From Lepidurus packardi (taxonomy: Eukaryota > Arthropoda > Branchiopoda > Notostraca > Triopsidae): a stretch of 64,000 nt of DNA. Below, piece by piece: positions 13,473-24,246 of the stretch. Each line of letters starts with the position of its first letter. The stretch's first letter is position 1. The notes under the pieces were generated by a model. The model did no database searches. It had not been told where the DNA came from and was given only the letters and a program-made list of their open reading frames with translations. Where the stretch lies: assembly GCA_023053545.1 (NCBI GenBank), contig JAKZAN010000088.1, positions 1 to 64,000 of the forward strand, in the 5' to 3' direction. The translations under genes and the position numbers were made by a program.

Positions 13473-15240
13473 CCGTATTAAGTAGTGAATTAATTAAGTC
13501 CGTAAGGAATTAATTAAGTCCGTAATGAATTAATTAAGTTCGTAATGAATTAATTAAGTCCGTAATGAATTAATTAAGTCCGGAATGAATTAATTAAGTC
13601 CCTAATTAATTAATAAAGTCCGGAATGAATTAACTAAGTCCGTAAGGAATTAATTAAGTCCCTAAGGAATTTATAAAGTCCGTAAGGAATTAATGAAGTC
13701 CGAAATGAATTAATAATTTCCGTAATGAATTAATTAAGTCCGTAAGGAATTATTTAAATCCGTAATGAATTATTTAATTCCGTAATGAATTAATTAATTC
13801 TGAAAGGAAATAATTAAGTCCGTAAGGAATTAATTAAGACCCTAATGAATTAATTAATTCCGTAATGAATTAATTAAGTTCGTAATGAATTAATTAAGTC
13901 CGTAATGAATTAATTAAGTCCGGAATGAATTAATTAAGTCCCTAAGGAATTAATAAAGTCCGGAATGAATTAACTAAGTCCGTAAGGAATTAATTAAGTC
14001 CCTAAGGAATTTATAAAGTCCGTAATGAATTAATGAAGTCCCTAAGGAAATATTTAAGTCCGTAATGAATCAGTTAAGTCCTTAATGAATTAACAAAGTC
14101 CGTAAGGAAGTAATTAAGTCTCTAAGGAATTTATAAAGTCCGTAATGAATTAATGAAGTCCGAAATGAATTAATGAAGTCCTAAGGAAATAATTAAGTCC
14201 GTAATGAATTAATAAAGTCCGTATGAATTAATTAAGTCCGTAGTGAATTAATTAAATCCGTAAGGAATTAATTAAGTCCGTAGGGATTTAATTAAGGCCG
14301 TAAGTAAATAATTAAGAATTAATTAAGTCCGTAGGAATTAATTAAATTAAGGAATTAATTAAGTCCGATTTAATTAAGGAATTAATGTAGGTTTTTAATT
14401 AAGTCCGTAATGAATTAATTAAGTCCGTAATGAATTAATTAAGTTCGTAATGAATTAATTAAGTCCGTAATGAATTAATTAAGTCCGGAATGAATGAATT
14501 AAGTCCCTAAGGAATTAATAAAGTCCGGAATGAATTAACTAAGTCCGTAAGGAATTAATTAAGTCCGTAAGGAATTAATAAGTCCGTAATGAATGAATTA
14601 AGTCCGTAATGAATTAATTAAGTCCGTAATGAATTAATTAAGTTCGTAATGAATTAATTAAGTCCGTAATGAATTAATTAAGTCCGGAATGAATGAATTA
14701 AGTCCCTAAGGAATTAATAAAGTCCGGAATGAATTAACTAAGTCCGTAAGGAATAAATTAAGTCCCTAAGGAATTTATAAAGTCCGTAATGAATTAATGA
14801 AGTCCCTAAGGAAATATTTAAGTCCGTAATGAATCAGTTAAGTCCGTAATGAATTAACAAAGTCCGTAAGGAATTAATTAAGTCTCTAAGGAATTTATAA
14901 AGTCCGTAATGAATTAATGAAGTCCGAAATGAATTAATGAAGTCCCTAAGGAAATAATTAAGTCCGTAATGAATTAATAAAGTCCGTAGTGAATTAGTTA
15001 AGTCCGTAAGGAATTAATTAAGTCCGTTATGAAATAATTAAGCCCGTAAGGAATTAATTAAGTCCGTAAGGAATTAATTAAGTCCGTAGGGATTTAATTA
15101 AGGCCGTAAGGAATTAATTTAGTCCGTAGGTTTTTAATTAAGTCCGTAAGTAATTAATTAAGTCTGGGAGAATTAAAATTCCGTAAAGAATTAATGAAGT
15201 CCGTAATCAATGAATTAGGTCCGTAAGGAATTAATTAAGT
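13473..15240. repeat. HOR-A unit, 1,768 bp, most rearranged
   Basis: It starts with a changed anchor (tattaagtagtgaatt instead of tattaagtaatgaatt). It contains the scrambled patch at about 14,311-14,400 and then three successive restarts of the gttcgtaatg/ccggaatg module around 14,440-14,760. It closes with ctgggag at 15,164 in its 17-bp form. Confidence 0.75.
14311..14400. repeat. Scrambled satellite patch
   Basis: The usual step from ataattaaga to ccgtaggttttt is interrupted by roughly 70 bp of fused satellite fragments of irregular length, such as gtaggaattaattaaatt, aaggaattaattaagtccg and atttaattaagg. It then resumes at gtaggtttttaatt. All pieces derive from domain-A monomers, so this looks like a local break-and-rejoin or template-switch scar, not foreign DNA. 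Confidence 0.7.
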
Positions 15241-16484
15241 CCGTATTAAGTAATGAATTAATAAACTCCGTAATGAACTAATTAATTCCGTAAAGAATTA
15301 ATTAAGTCCGTAAGGAATTAATTAAGTCTTAGAGATTTCATTAAGGCCGTAAGGAATTAATTAAGTCCGTAGGTTTTTAATTAAGTCCGTAAGGAATTAA
15401 TTAAGTCCGTAAGGAATAAATTAAGTCCGGTATGAATTAACTAAGTCCGTAAGGAATTAATTAAGTCCCTAAGGAATTTATAAAGTCCGTAATGAATTAA
15501 TGAAGTCCGAAATGAATTAATGAAGTCCGTAATGAAATAATTAAGTCCGTAAGGAATTAATTAAGTCCGTAAGGAGTTAATTAAGTCCGTAATGAATTAA
15601 TAATTTCCGTAATGAATTAATTAAGTCCGTAAGGAATTAATTAAATCCGTAAGGAATTAATTAAGTCCGTAAAGATTTAATTAAGTCCCTAAGGAATTTA
15701 TGAAGTCCGTAATGAATTAATGAAGTCCCTAAGGAAATATTTAAGTCCGTAATGAATCAGTTAAGTCCGTAATGAATTAACAAAGTCCGTAAGGAATTAA
15801 TTAAGTCCGTAGGGATTTAATTAAGGCCGTAAGTAAATAATTAAGACCGTAGGTTTTTAATTAAGTCCGTAAGGAATTAATGAAATCCGTAATGAATTAA
15901 TAAATTCCGTAATTAATTAATTAAGTCCGTAAGGAATTAATAAGTCCGTAATGAATTAATTAAGTCCGTAATGAATTAATTAAGTTCGTAATGAATTAAT
16001 TAAGTCCGTAATGAATTAATTAAGTCCGGAATGAATTAATTAAGTCCCTAAGGAATTAATAAAGTCCGTAATGAATTAATGAAGTCCCTAAGGAAATATT
16101 TAAGTCCGTAATGAATCAGTTAAGTCCGTAATGAATTAACAAAGTCCGTAAGGAATTAATTAAGTCTTCAAGGAATTTATAAAGTCCGTAATGAATTAAT
16201 GAAGTCCGTAATGAATTAATAAAGTCCGTAGTGAATTAATTAAGTCCGTAAGGAATTAATTAAGTCCGTTATGAAATAAGTAAGTCCGTAAGGAATTAAT
16301 TAAGTCCGTAAGGAATTATTTAAGTCCGTAGGGATTTAATTAAGGCCGTAAGGAATTAATTAAGTCCGTAGGTTTTTAATTAAGTCCGTAAGGAATTAAT
16401 TAAGTCTGGGAGAATTAATTAATTCCGTAAAGAATTGATTAAGTCCGTAATGAATGAATTAGGTCCGTAAGGAATTAATTAAGT
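15241..16484. repeat. HOR-A unit, 1,244 bp
   Basis: Length is within 1 bp of the next unit, but the content differs. After the anchor come aaactccg, the cttagagatttc module (15,328) and ccggtatg (15,427), which recur at 17,857 and 17,956, a constant shift of 2,529 bp. Equal length with different module order suggests that unit length is kept more strictly than content, or it may be chance. Confidence 0.8.
15262..15805. repeat. Segmental duplicate of 17,791-18,334 (shift 2,529 bp)
   Basis: Shared private variants are aaactccg (15,262/17,791), cttagagatttc (15,328/17,857), ccggtatg (15,427/17,956) and a late aaagatttaattaag-ccctaagg series. One difference was noticed near 15,574 (ggagttaa versus ggaattaa). 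The copies part where one goes to gtagggattt and the other to ctctaagg. Confidence 0.75.
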
Positions 16485-17729
16485 CCGTATTAAGTAATGA
16501 ATTAATAAAGTCCGTAATGAATTAATTAAATCCGTAATGAATTAATAAATTCCGTAATGAACTAATTAATTCCGTAAAGAATTAATTAAGTCCGTAAGGA
16601 ATTAATTAAGTCCGTAAGGAATTAATTAAGTCCGTTATGAATTAACTAAGTCCGTAAGGAATTAATTAAGTCCCTAAGGAATTTATAAAGTCCGTAATGA
16701 ATTAATGAAGTCCGAAATGAATTAATAATTTCCGTAATGAATTAATTAAGTCCGTAAGGAATTAATTAAATCCGTAATGAATTATTTAATTCCGTAATGA
16801 ATTAATTAATTCTGAAAGGAATTAATTAAGTCCGTAAGGAATTAATTAAGTCCGTAATGAATTAATTAAGTCCGTAATGAATTTATTAAGTTCGTAATGA
16901 ATTAATTAAGTCCGTAATGAATTGATTAAGTCCGGAATGAATTAATTAAGTCCCTAAGGAATTAATAAAGTCCGGAATGAATTAACTAAGTCCGTAAGGA
17001 ATTAATTAAGTCCCTAAGGAATTTATAAAGTCCGTAATGAATTAATGAAGTCCCTAAGGAAATATTTAAGTCCGTAATGAATCAGTTAAGTCCGTAATGA
17101 ATTAACAAAGTCCGTAAGGAATTAATTAAGTCTCTAAGGAATTTATAAAGTCCGTAATGAATTAATGAAGTCCGAAATGAATTAATGAAGTCCCTAAGGA
17201 AATAATTAAGTCCGTAATGAATTAATAAAGTCCGTAGTGAATTAATTAAGTCCGTAGTGAATTAATTAAGTCCGTAAGTAATTAATTAAGTCCGTAGGGA
17301 TTTAATTAAGGCCGTAAGTAAATAATTAAGACCGTAGGTTTTTAATTAAGTCCGTAAGGAATTAATGAAATCCGTAATGAATTAATAAATTCCGTAAGGA
17401 ATTAATTAAGTCCGTAAGGAATTAATAAGTCCGTAATGAATGAATTAAGTCCGTAATGAATTAATAAAGTCCATAGTGAATTAATTAAGTCCGTAAGGAA
17501 TTAATTAAGTCCGTTATGAAATAATTAAGTCCGTAAGGAATTAATTAAGTCCGTAAGGAATTAATTAAGTCCGTAGGGATTTAATTAAGGCCGTAAGGAA
17601 TTAATTAAGTCCGTAGGTTTTTAATTAAGTCCGTAAGGAATTAAATAAGTCTGGGAGAATTAATTAATTCCGTAAAGAATTGATTAAGTCCGTAATGAAT
17701 GAATTAGGTCCGTAAGGAATTAATTAAGT
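16485..17729. repeat. Standard HOR-A unit, 1,245 bp
   Basis: This has the same length as 4,077-5,321 and the same standard module order. It carries gaatttattaagttcg (16,879) and gtccatagtg (about 17,470). Its second half matches about 8,529-9,530 at a constant shift of 8,262 bp (ctgggag 9,389/17,651; anchors 9,468/17,730). Confidence 0.82.
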
Positions 17730-19153
17730 CCGTATTAAGTAATGAATTAATAAAGTCCGTAATGAATTAATTAAATCCGTAATGAATTAATAAACTCCGT
17801 AATGAACTAATTAATTCCGTAAAGAATTAATTAAGTCCGTAAGGAATTAATTAAGTCTTAGAGATTTCATTAAGGCCGTAAGGAATTAATTAAGTCCGTA
17901 GGTTTTTAATTAAGTCCGTAAGGAATTAATTAAGTCCGTAAGGAATAAATTAAGTCCGGTATGAATTAACTAAGTCCGTAAGGAATTAATTAAGTCCCTA
18001 AGGAATTTATAAAGTCCGTAATGAATTAATGAAGTCCGAAATGAATTAATGAAGTCCGTAATGAAATAATTAAGTCCGTAAGGAATTAATTAAGTCCGTA
18101 AGGAATTAATTAAGTCCGTAATGAATTAATAATTTCCGTAATGAATTAATTAAGTCCGTAAGGAATTAATTAAATCCGTAAGGAATTAATTAAGTCCGTA
18201 AAGATTTAATTAAGTCCCTAAGGAATTTATGAAGTCCGTAATGAATTAATGAAGTCCCTAAGGAAATATTTAAGTCCGTAATGAATCAGTTAAGTCCGTA
18301 ATGAATTAACAAAGTCCGTAAGGAATTAATTAAGTCTCTAAGGAATTTATAAAGTCCGAAATGAATTAATGAAGTCCCTAAGGAAATAATTAAGTCCGTA
18401 ATGAATTAATAAAGTCCGTAGTGAATTAATTAAGTCCGTAGTGAATTAATTAAGTCCGTAAGGAATTAATTAAGTCCGTAGGGATTTAATTAAGGCCGTA
18501 AGTAAATAATTAAGACCGTAGGTTTTTAATTAAGTCCGTAAGGAATTAATGAAATCCGTAATGAATTAATAAATTCCGTAAGGAATTAATTAAGTCCGTA
18601 AGGAATTAATAAGTCCGTAATGAATGAATTAAGTCCGTAATGAATTAATTAAGTCCGTAATGAATTAATTAAGTTCGTAATGAATTAATTAAGTCCGTAA
18701 TGAATTAATTAAGTCCGGAATGAATTAATTAAGTCCCTAAGGAATTAATAAAGTCCGGAATGAATTAACTAAGTCCGTAAGGAATAAATTAAGTCCCTAA
18801 GGAATTTATAAAGTCCGTAATGAATTAATGAAGTCCGAAATGAATTAATGAAATCCCTAAGGAAATAATTAAGTCCGTAATGAATTAATAAAGTCCGTAG
18901 TGAATTAATTAAGTCCGTAAGGAATTAATTAAGTCCGTTATGAAATATTTAAGTCCGTAAGGAATTAATTAAGTCCGTAAGGAATTAATTAAGTCCGTAG
19001 GGATTTAATTAAGGCCGTAAGGAATTAATTAAGTCCGTAGGTTTTTAATTAAGTCCGTAAGGAATTAATTAAGTCTGGGAGAATTAATTAATTCCGTAAA
19101 GAATTGATTAAGTCCGTAATGAATGAATTAGGTCCGTAAGGAATTAATTAAGT
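17730..19153. repeat. HOR-A unit, 1,424 bp
   Basis: The anchor is followed by the aaactccg-cttagag module series shared with 15,262-15,805, then the standard closing series with ctgggag at 19,075. It is the last complete anchor-to-anchor unit before the domain boundary. Confidence 0.8.
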
Positions 19154-19500
19154 CCGTATTAAGTAATGAATTAATAAAGTCTTTAATGAATTAATTAAAT
19201 CCGTAATGAATTAATAAATTCCGTAATGAACTAATTAATTCCGTAAAGAATTAATTAAGTCCGTAAGGAATTAATTAAATCCGTAATGAATTATTTAATT
19301 CCGTAATGAATTAATTAATTCTGAAAGGAATTAATTAAGTCCGTAAGGAATTAATTAAGTCCGTAATGAATTAATTAAGTCCGTAATGAATTAATTAAGT
19401 TCGTAATGAATTAATTAAGTCCGGAATGAATTAATTAAGTCCCTAAGGAATTAATAAAGTCCGGAATGAATTAACTAAGTCCGTAAGGAATTAATTAAGT
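19154..19500. repeat. Truncated last HOR-A unit
   Basis: The anchor at 19,154 opens a unit that follows the standard order, shortened between about 19,275 and 19,285, through ttctgaaagg, gttcgtaatg, ccggaatg, ccctaagg and ccggaatgaattaactaag. It stops after a normal taagg monomer at 19,500. The next monomer is already CAG-type, so the A unit is cut about one quarter of the way through. Confidence 0.8.
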
Positions 19501-19700
19501 CCGAAAGGAATTAATTCAGTCCGTAAGGAATTAATTCAGTCCGTAAGGAATTAGTTCAGTCCGTAAGGAATAAGTTCAGTACGTAAGGAATTAATTCAGT
19601 TAGTAATCGATTAATTAAGTCCGTAATGAATTAATTCAGTCCGTATGAAATTAATTCAGTCCGTAAGGAATTAATTCAGTCCGTAAGGAATTATTTCAGT

Positions 19701-19740
19701 CCGTAATTAATTAATTCATTCCTTACGGAATTAATTAAGT
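19701..19740. repeat. Monomer pair with inverted core (first of many in B1)
   Basis: The normal core ccgtaagg reads ccttacgg at 19,721-19,728, which is its exact reverse complement. The bases before it (attcatt instead of attcagt) also fit an inverted ccgtaaggaatgaat. The monomer stays 20 bp long and in register. The form recurs at 20,528, 21,187, 22,085, 23,379 and onward to 40,790. It was not seen in A or B2. Confidence 0.85.
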
Positions 19741-20059
19741 CCATAAGGAATTAATTCAGTCTGTAAGGATTTAATTAAGTCCGTAATGAATTAATTCAGT
19801 CCGTAAGGATTTAATTCAGTCCGTAAGGAATTAATTCAGTCCGTAAGGAATCAATTCAGTCCGTAAGGAATTAATTCAGTCCGTAAGGAAATATTTCAGT
19901 CCGTAAGGAATTAATTCAGTAAGATAGGAATTCAATCAATCCTAAAGAATTAATTCAGTCCGTAAGGAATTAATTCAGTCCGTAATGAATTAATTTAGTC
20001 CCTAATGGATTCATTAAGTCCGTAAGGAATTAATTCAGTCCGTAAGGATTTAATTCAGT

Positions 20060-20123
20060 CCGTAAGGAATTAATTAAGGAATTAATTCAGTCCGTAAGGA
20101 ATTAATTAAGGAATTAATTCAGT
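20060..20123. repeat. Two 32-bp elongated monomers
   Basis: Each has a second copy of a 12-bp piece, aaggaattaatt, giving ttaattaaggaattaatt before cag, so the monomer is 32 bp instead of 20. Single 32-bp monomers recur throughout B1 and B2 (for example near 20,267, 27,112, 31,171, 43,232 and 61,108), usually after a gtatgaaatt monomer. They break the 20-bp phase and make good unit markers. Confidence 0.88.
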
Positions 20124-21914
20124 CCGTAAGGAATTAATTCAGTCCGAAAGGAATTAATTCAGTCCGTAAGGATTTAATTCAGTCCGTAAGGTATTAATTC
20201 AGTCCGTAAGGAATTAATTCAGTCCGTAATGAATTAATTCAGTCCGTATGAAATTAATTCAGTCCGTAAGGAATTAATTAAGGAATTAATTCTGTCCGTA
20301 AGGAATTAATTCAGTCCGTAACGAATTAATTCAGTCCGTAAGGAATTAATTCAGTCCGTAAGGAATAAGTTCAGTACGTAAGGTATTAATTCAGTCCGTA
20401 ATCGATTAATTTAGTCCGTAATGAATTATTTCAGTCCGTATGAAATTAATTCAGTCCGTAAGGAATTAATTAAGGAATTAATTCTGTCCGTAAGGAATTA
20501 TTTCAGTCCGTAATTAATTAATTCATACCTTACGGAATTAATTAAGTCCATAAGGAATTAATTCAGTCTGTACGGATTTAATTAAGTCCGTAATGAATTA
20601 ATTCAGTCCGTAAGGAATTAATTCAGTCCGTAAGGAATTAATTCATTCCGTAAGGAAGTAATTCAGTCCGTAAGGAATTATTTCAGTCCGTAAGGAATTA
20701 ATTCAGTCCGTAAGGAATTAATTCAGTAAGAAACGAATTCAATCAATCCTAAAGAATTAATTCAGTCCGTAAGGAAATATTTCAGTCCGTAAGGAATTAA
20801 TTTAGTCCGTAAGGAATTAATTCAGTCCGTAAGGAATTAATTCAGTCCGTAAGGAATAAGTTCAGTACGTAAGGAATTAATTCAGTCCGTAATGAATTAA
20901 TTCAGTCCGTAATGGATTAATTCAGTCCGTATGAAATTAATTCAGTCCGTAAGGAATTCATTCAGTCCGTAAGGAATTCATTCAGTCCGTAAGGAATTAA
21001 TTCAGTAAGAAAGGAATTAATTAAGTTCGTAAGGAATTAATTCAGTCCGTAAGGAATTAATTCAGTCCGTAAGGAATTAATTAAGTCCGTAAGGAATTAA
21101 TTCAGTCCGTAAGGAATTAATTCAGTCCGTAAGGAATTAATTCAGTCCGTAAGGAATTATTTCAGTCCGTAATTAATTCATTCATTCCTTACGGAATTAA
21201 TTAAGTCCATAAAGAATTAATTTAGTCTGTAAGGATTTAATTAAGTCCGTAAGGAATTAATTCAGTCCGTAAGGAATTAATTCAGTCCGTAAGGAATTAA
21301 TTCAGTCCGTAAGGAATAAGTTCAGTACGTAAGGAATTAATTCAGTCCGTATGAAATTAATTCAGTCCGTAAGAAATTAATTCAGTAAGAAAGGAATTCA
21401 ATCAATCCTAAAGAATTATTTCAGTCCGTAAGGAAATATTTCAGTCCGTAAGGAATTAATTCAGTCCGTAAGGAATTAATTCAGTCCGTAAGGAATTAAT
21501 TAAGTCCGTAAGGAATTAATTCAGACCGTAAGGAATTTATTCAGTCCGTAAGGAATTAATTCAGTCCGTAAGGAATTAATTCAGTCAGTAAGGAATTAAT
21601 TCAGTCAGTAAGGAATTAATTCAGTCCGTAAGGAATTAATTCAGTCAGTAAGGAATTAATTCAGTCCGTAAGGAATTAATTCAGTCCGTAAGGAATTAAT
21701 TCAGTCCTTAAGGATTTAATTCAGTCCGTAAGGTATAATTCAGTCCGTAAGGAATTAATTCAGTCCGTAAGGAATTAATTCAGTAAGAAAGGAATTAATT
21801 AAGTCCGTAATTAATTAATTAAGTCCGTAAGGAATTAATTCAGTCCGTAAGGAATTAATTCAGTCCGTAAGGAATTAATTCAGTCCGTAAGGAATTAATT
21901 CAGTCCGTAAGGAA

Positions 21915-24246
21915 TTAGTTCAGTCCGTAAGGAATAAGTTCAGTACGTAAGGAATTAATTCAGTTAGTAATCGATTAATTAAGTCCGTAATGAATTAATT
22001 CAGTCCGTATGAAATTAATTCAGTCCGTAAGGAATTAATTCAGTCCGTAAGGAATTATTTCAGTCCGTAATTAATTAATTCATTCCTTACGGAATTAATT
22101 AAGTCCATAAGGAATTAATTCAGTCTGTAAGGATTTAATTAAGTCCGTAATGAATTAATTCAGTCCGTAAGGATTTAATTCAGTCCGTAAGGAATTAATT
22201 CAGTCCGTAAGGAATCAATTCAGTCCGTAAGGAATTAATTCAGTCCGTAAGGAAATATTTCAGTCCGTAAGGAATTAATTCAGTAAGATAGGAATTCAAT
22301 CAATCCTAAAGAATTAATTCAGTCCGTAAGGAATTAATTCAGTCCGTAATGAATTAATTCAGTCCGTAGTGGATTCATTAAGTCCGTAAGGAATTAATTC
22401 AGTCCGTAAGGAATTAATTAAGGAATTAATTCAGTCCGTAAGGAATTAAATCAGTCCGAAAGGAATTAATTCAGTCCGTAAGGATTTAATTCAGTCCGTA
22501 AGGTATTAATTCAGTCCGTAAGGAATTAATTCAGTCCGTAATGAATTAATTCAGTCCGTATGAAATTAATTCAGTCCGTAAGGAATTAATTAAGGAATTA
22601 ATTCTGTCCGTAAGGAATTAATTCAGTCCGTAACGAATTAATTCAGTCCGTAAGGAATTAATTCAGTCCGTAAGGAATAAGTTCAGTACGTAAGGAATTA
22701 ATTCAGTCCGTAATCGATTAATTTAGTCCGTAATGAATTATTTCAGTCCGTATGAAATTAATTCAGTCCGTAAGGAATTAATTAAGGAATTAATTCAGTC
22801 CGTAAGGAATTATTTCAGTCCGTAATTAATTAATTCATACCGTACGGAATTAATTAAGTCCATAAGGAATTAATTCAGTCTGTAAGGATTTAATTAAGTC
22901 CGTAATGAATTAATTCAGTCCGTAAGGAATTAATTCAGTCCGTAAGGAATTAATTCAGTCCGTAAGGAATTATTTCAGTCCGTAAGGAATTAATTCAGTC
23001 CGTAAGGAATTAATTCAGTAAGAAACGAATTCAATCAATCCTAAAGAATTAATTCAGTCCGTAAGGAAATATTTCAGTCCGTAAGGAATTAATTTAGTCC
23101 GTAAGGAATTAATTCAGTCCGTAAGGAATTAATTCAGTCCGTAAGGAATAAGTTCAGTCCGTAAGGAATTCATTCAGTCCGTAAGGAATTAATTCAGTAA
23201 GAAAGGAATTAATTAAGTTCGTAAGGAATTAATTCAGTCCGTAAGGAATTAATTCAGTCCGTAAGGAATTAATTAAGTCCGTAAGGAATTAATTCAGTCC
23301 GTAAGGAATTAATTCAGTCCGTAAGGAATTAATTCAGTCCGTAAGGAATTATTTCAGTCCGTAATTAATTCATTCATTCCTTACGGAATTAATTAAGTCC
23401 ATAAAGAATTAATTTAGTCTGTAAGGATTTAATTAAGTCCGTAAGGAATTAATTCAGTCCGTAAGGAAATAATTCAGTCCGTAAGGAATTAATTCAGTCC
23501 GTAAGGAATAAGTTCAGTCCGTAAGGAATTCATTCAGTCCGTAAGGAATTAATTCAGTAAGAAAGGAATTAATTAAGTTCGTAAGGAATTAATTCAGTCC
23601 GTAAGGAATTAATTCAGTCCGTAAGGAATTAATTAAGTCCGTAAGGAATTAATTCAGTCCGTAAGGAATTAATTCAGTCCGTAAGGAATTAATTCAGTCC
23701 GTAAGGAATTATTTCAGTCCGTAATTAATTCATTCATTCCTTACGGAATTAATTAAGTCCATAAAGAATTAATTTAGTCTGTAAGGATTTAATTAAGTCC
23801 GTAAGGAAATAATTCAGTCCGTAAGGAATTAATTCAGTCCGTAAGGAATTAATTCAGTCCGTAAGGAATAAGTTCAGTACGAAAGGAATTAATTCAGTCC
23901 GTATGAAATTAATTCAGTCCGTAAGAAATTAATTCAGTAAGAAAGGAATTCAATCAATCCTAAAGAATTATTTCAGTCCGTAAGGAAATATTTCAGTCCG
24001 TAAGGAATTAATTCAGTCCGTAAGGAATTAATTCAGTCCTTAAGGATTTAATTCAGTCCGTAAGGTATAATTCAGTCCGTAAGGAATTAATTCAGTCCGT
24101 AAGGAATTAATTCAGTAAGAAAGGAATTAATTAAGTCCGTAATTAATTAATTAAGTCCGTAAGGAATTAATTCAGTCCGTAAGGAATTAATTCAGTCCGT
24201 AAGGAATTAATTCAGTCCGTAAGGAATTAATTCAGTCCGTAAGGAA
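21915..24246. repeat. HOR-B1 copy 2, 2,332 bp
   Basis: It has the same order as copy 1 with two large edits. A 360-bp block is tandemly doubled at about 23,100-23,810. The cagtcagtaagg run before ccttaaggattt is missing, so about 23,995 passes straight to that module. It has one 32-bp monomer after the goaround of gtagtggatt where copy 1 has two. Confidence 0.82.
23101..23820. repeat. 360-bp tandem duplication (two copies)
   Basis: The ggaattcattcag, aagttcgtaagg, ccttacgg and ccataaagaatt marks recur exactly 360 bp apart (for example ataaagaatt at 23,401 and 23,761). The length is exactly 18 monomers. Apart from a ggaaataattcag variant at the edges, no differences were seen. It lies inside HOR-B1 copy 2. 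Confidence 0.85.

Larger units (their letters stand above)
1..19500. repeat. Satellite domain A (AAG-type monomers)
   Basis: The dominant monomers are gaattaattaagtccgtaag and gaattaattaagtccgtaat. The TTAATTAA in each is an 8-bp palindrome (a PacI site) and contains TAATTA. Recurrent variants in fixed order include ccctaaggaatttataaag, gtaatgaatcagttaag, ccgtagggatttaattaagg, ccgtaggtttttaattaag and ctgggagaatt. These define a higher-order repeat of about 1.24 kb with many expanded or contracted versions. The CAG form that rules the rest of the window was seen in regular register only once here, at about 8,521-8,530. No gene or mobile element interrupts the domain. Confidence 0.95.
19551..21914. 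repeat. HOR-B1 copy 1, 2,364 bp
   Basis: Measured from ttagttcag to the next ttagttcag. Order of marks: ggaataagttcagtacg, tagtaatcgatt (19,601), gtatgaaatt, inverted core ccttacgg (19,721), ggaatcaatt, aagataggaattcaatc (19,921), two 32-bp monomers (20,060-20,123), gtaacgaatt, second ClaI monomer, second inverted core (20,528), aagaaacgaattc, gtaatggatt, third inverted core (21,187), ccataaagaatt, aagaaaggaattc, a run of cagtcagtaagg, then ggtataattcag. Confidence 0.85.

Noticed and set aside
19701-19740. Intrinsic terminator or hairpin RNA at the inverted core
   Set aside because: Short AT-rich palindromes occur in every monomer; there is no T-run after a GC stem and no gene to terminate.
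19931-19960. Transposon end or target-site scar at gaattcaatcaatcc
   Set aside because: It recurs at fixed positions in each B1 unit, keeps the 19-20 bp length and joins smoothly to monomers on both sides. It is a monomer variant, not an insertion.
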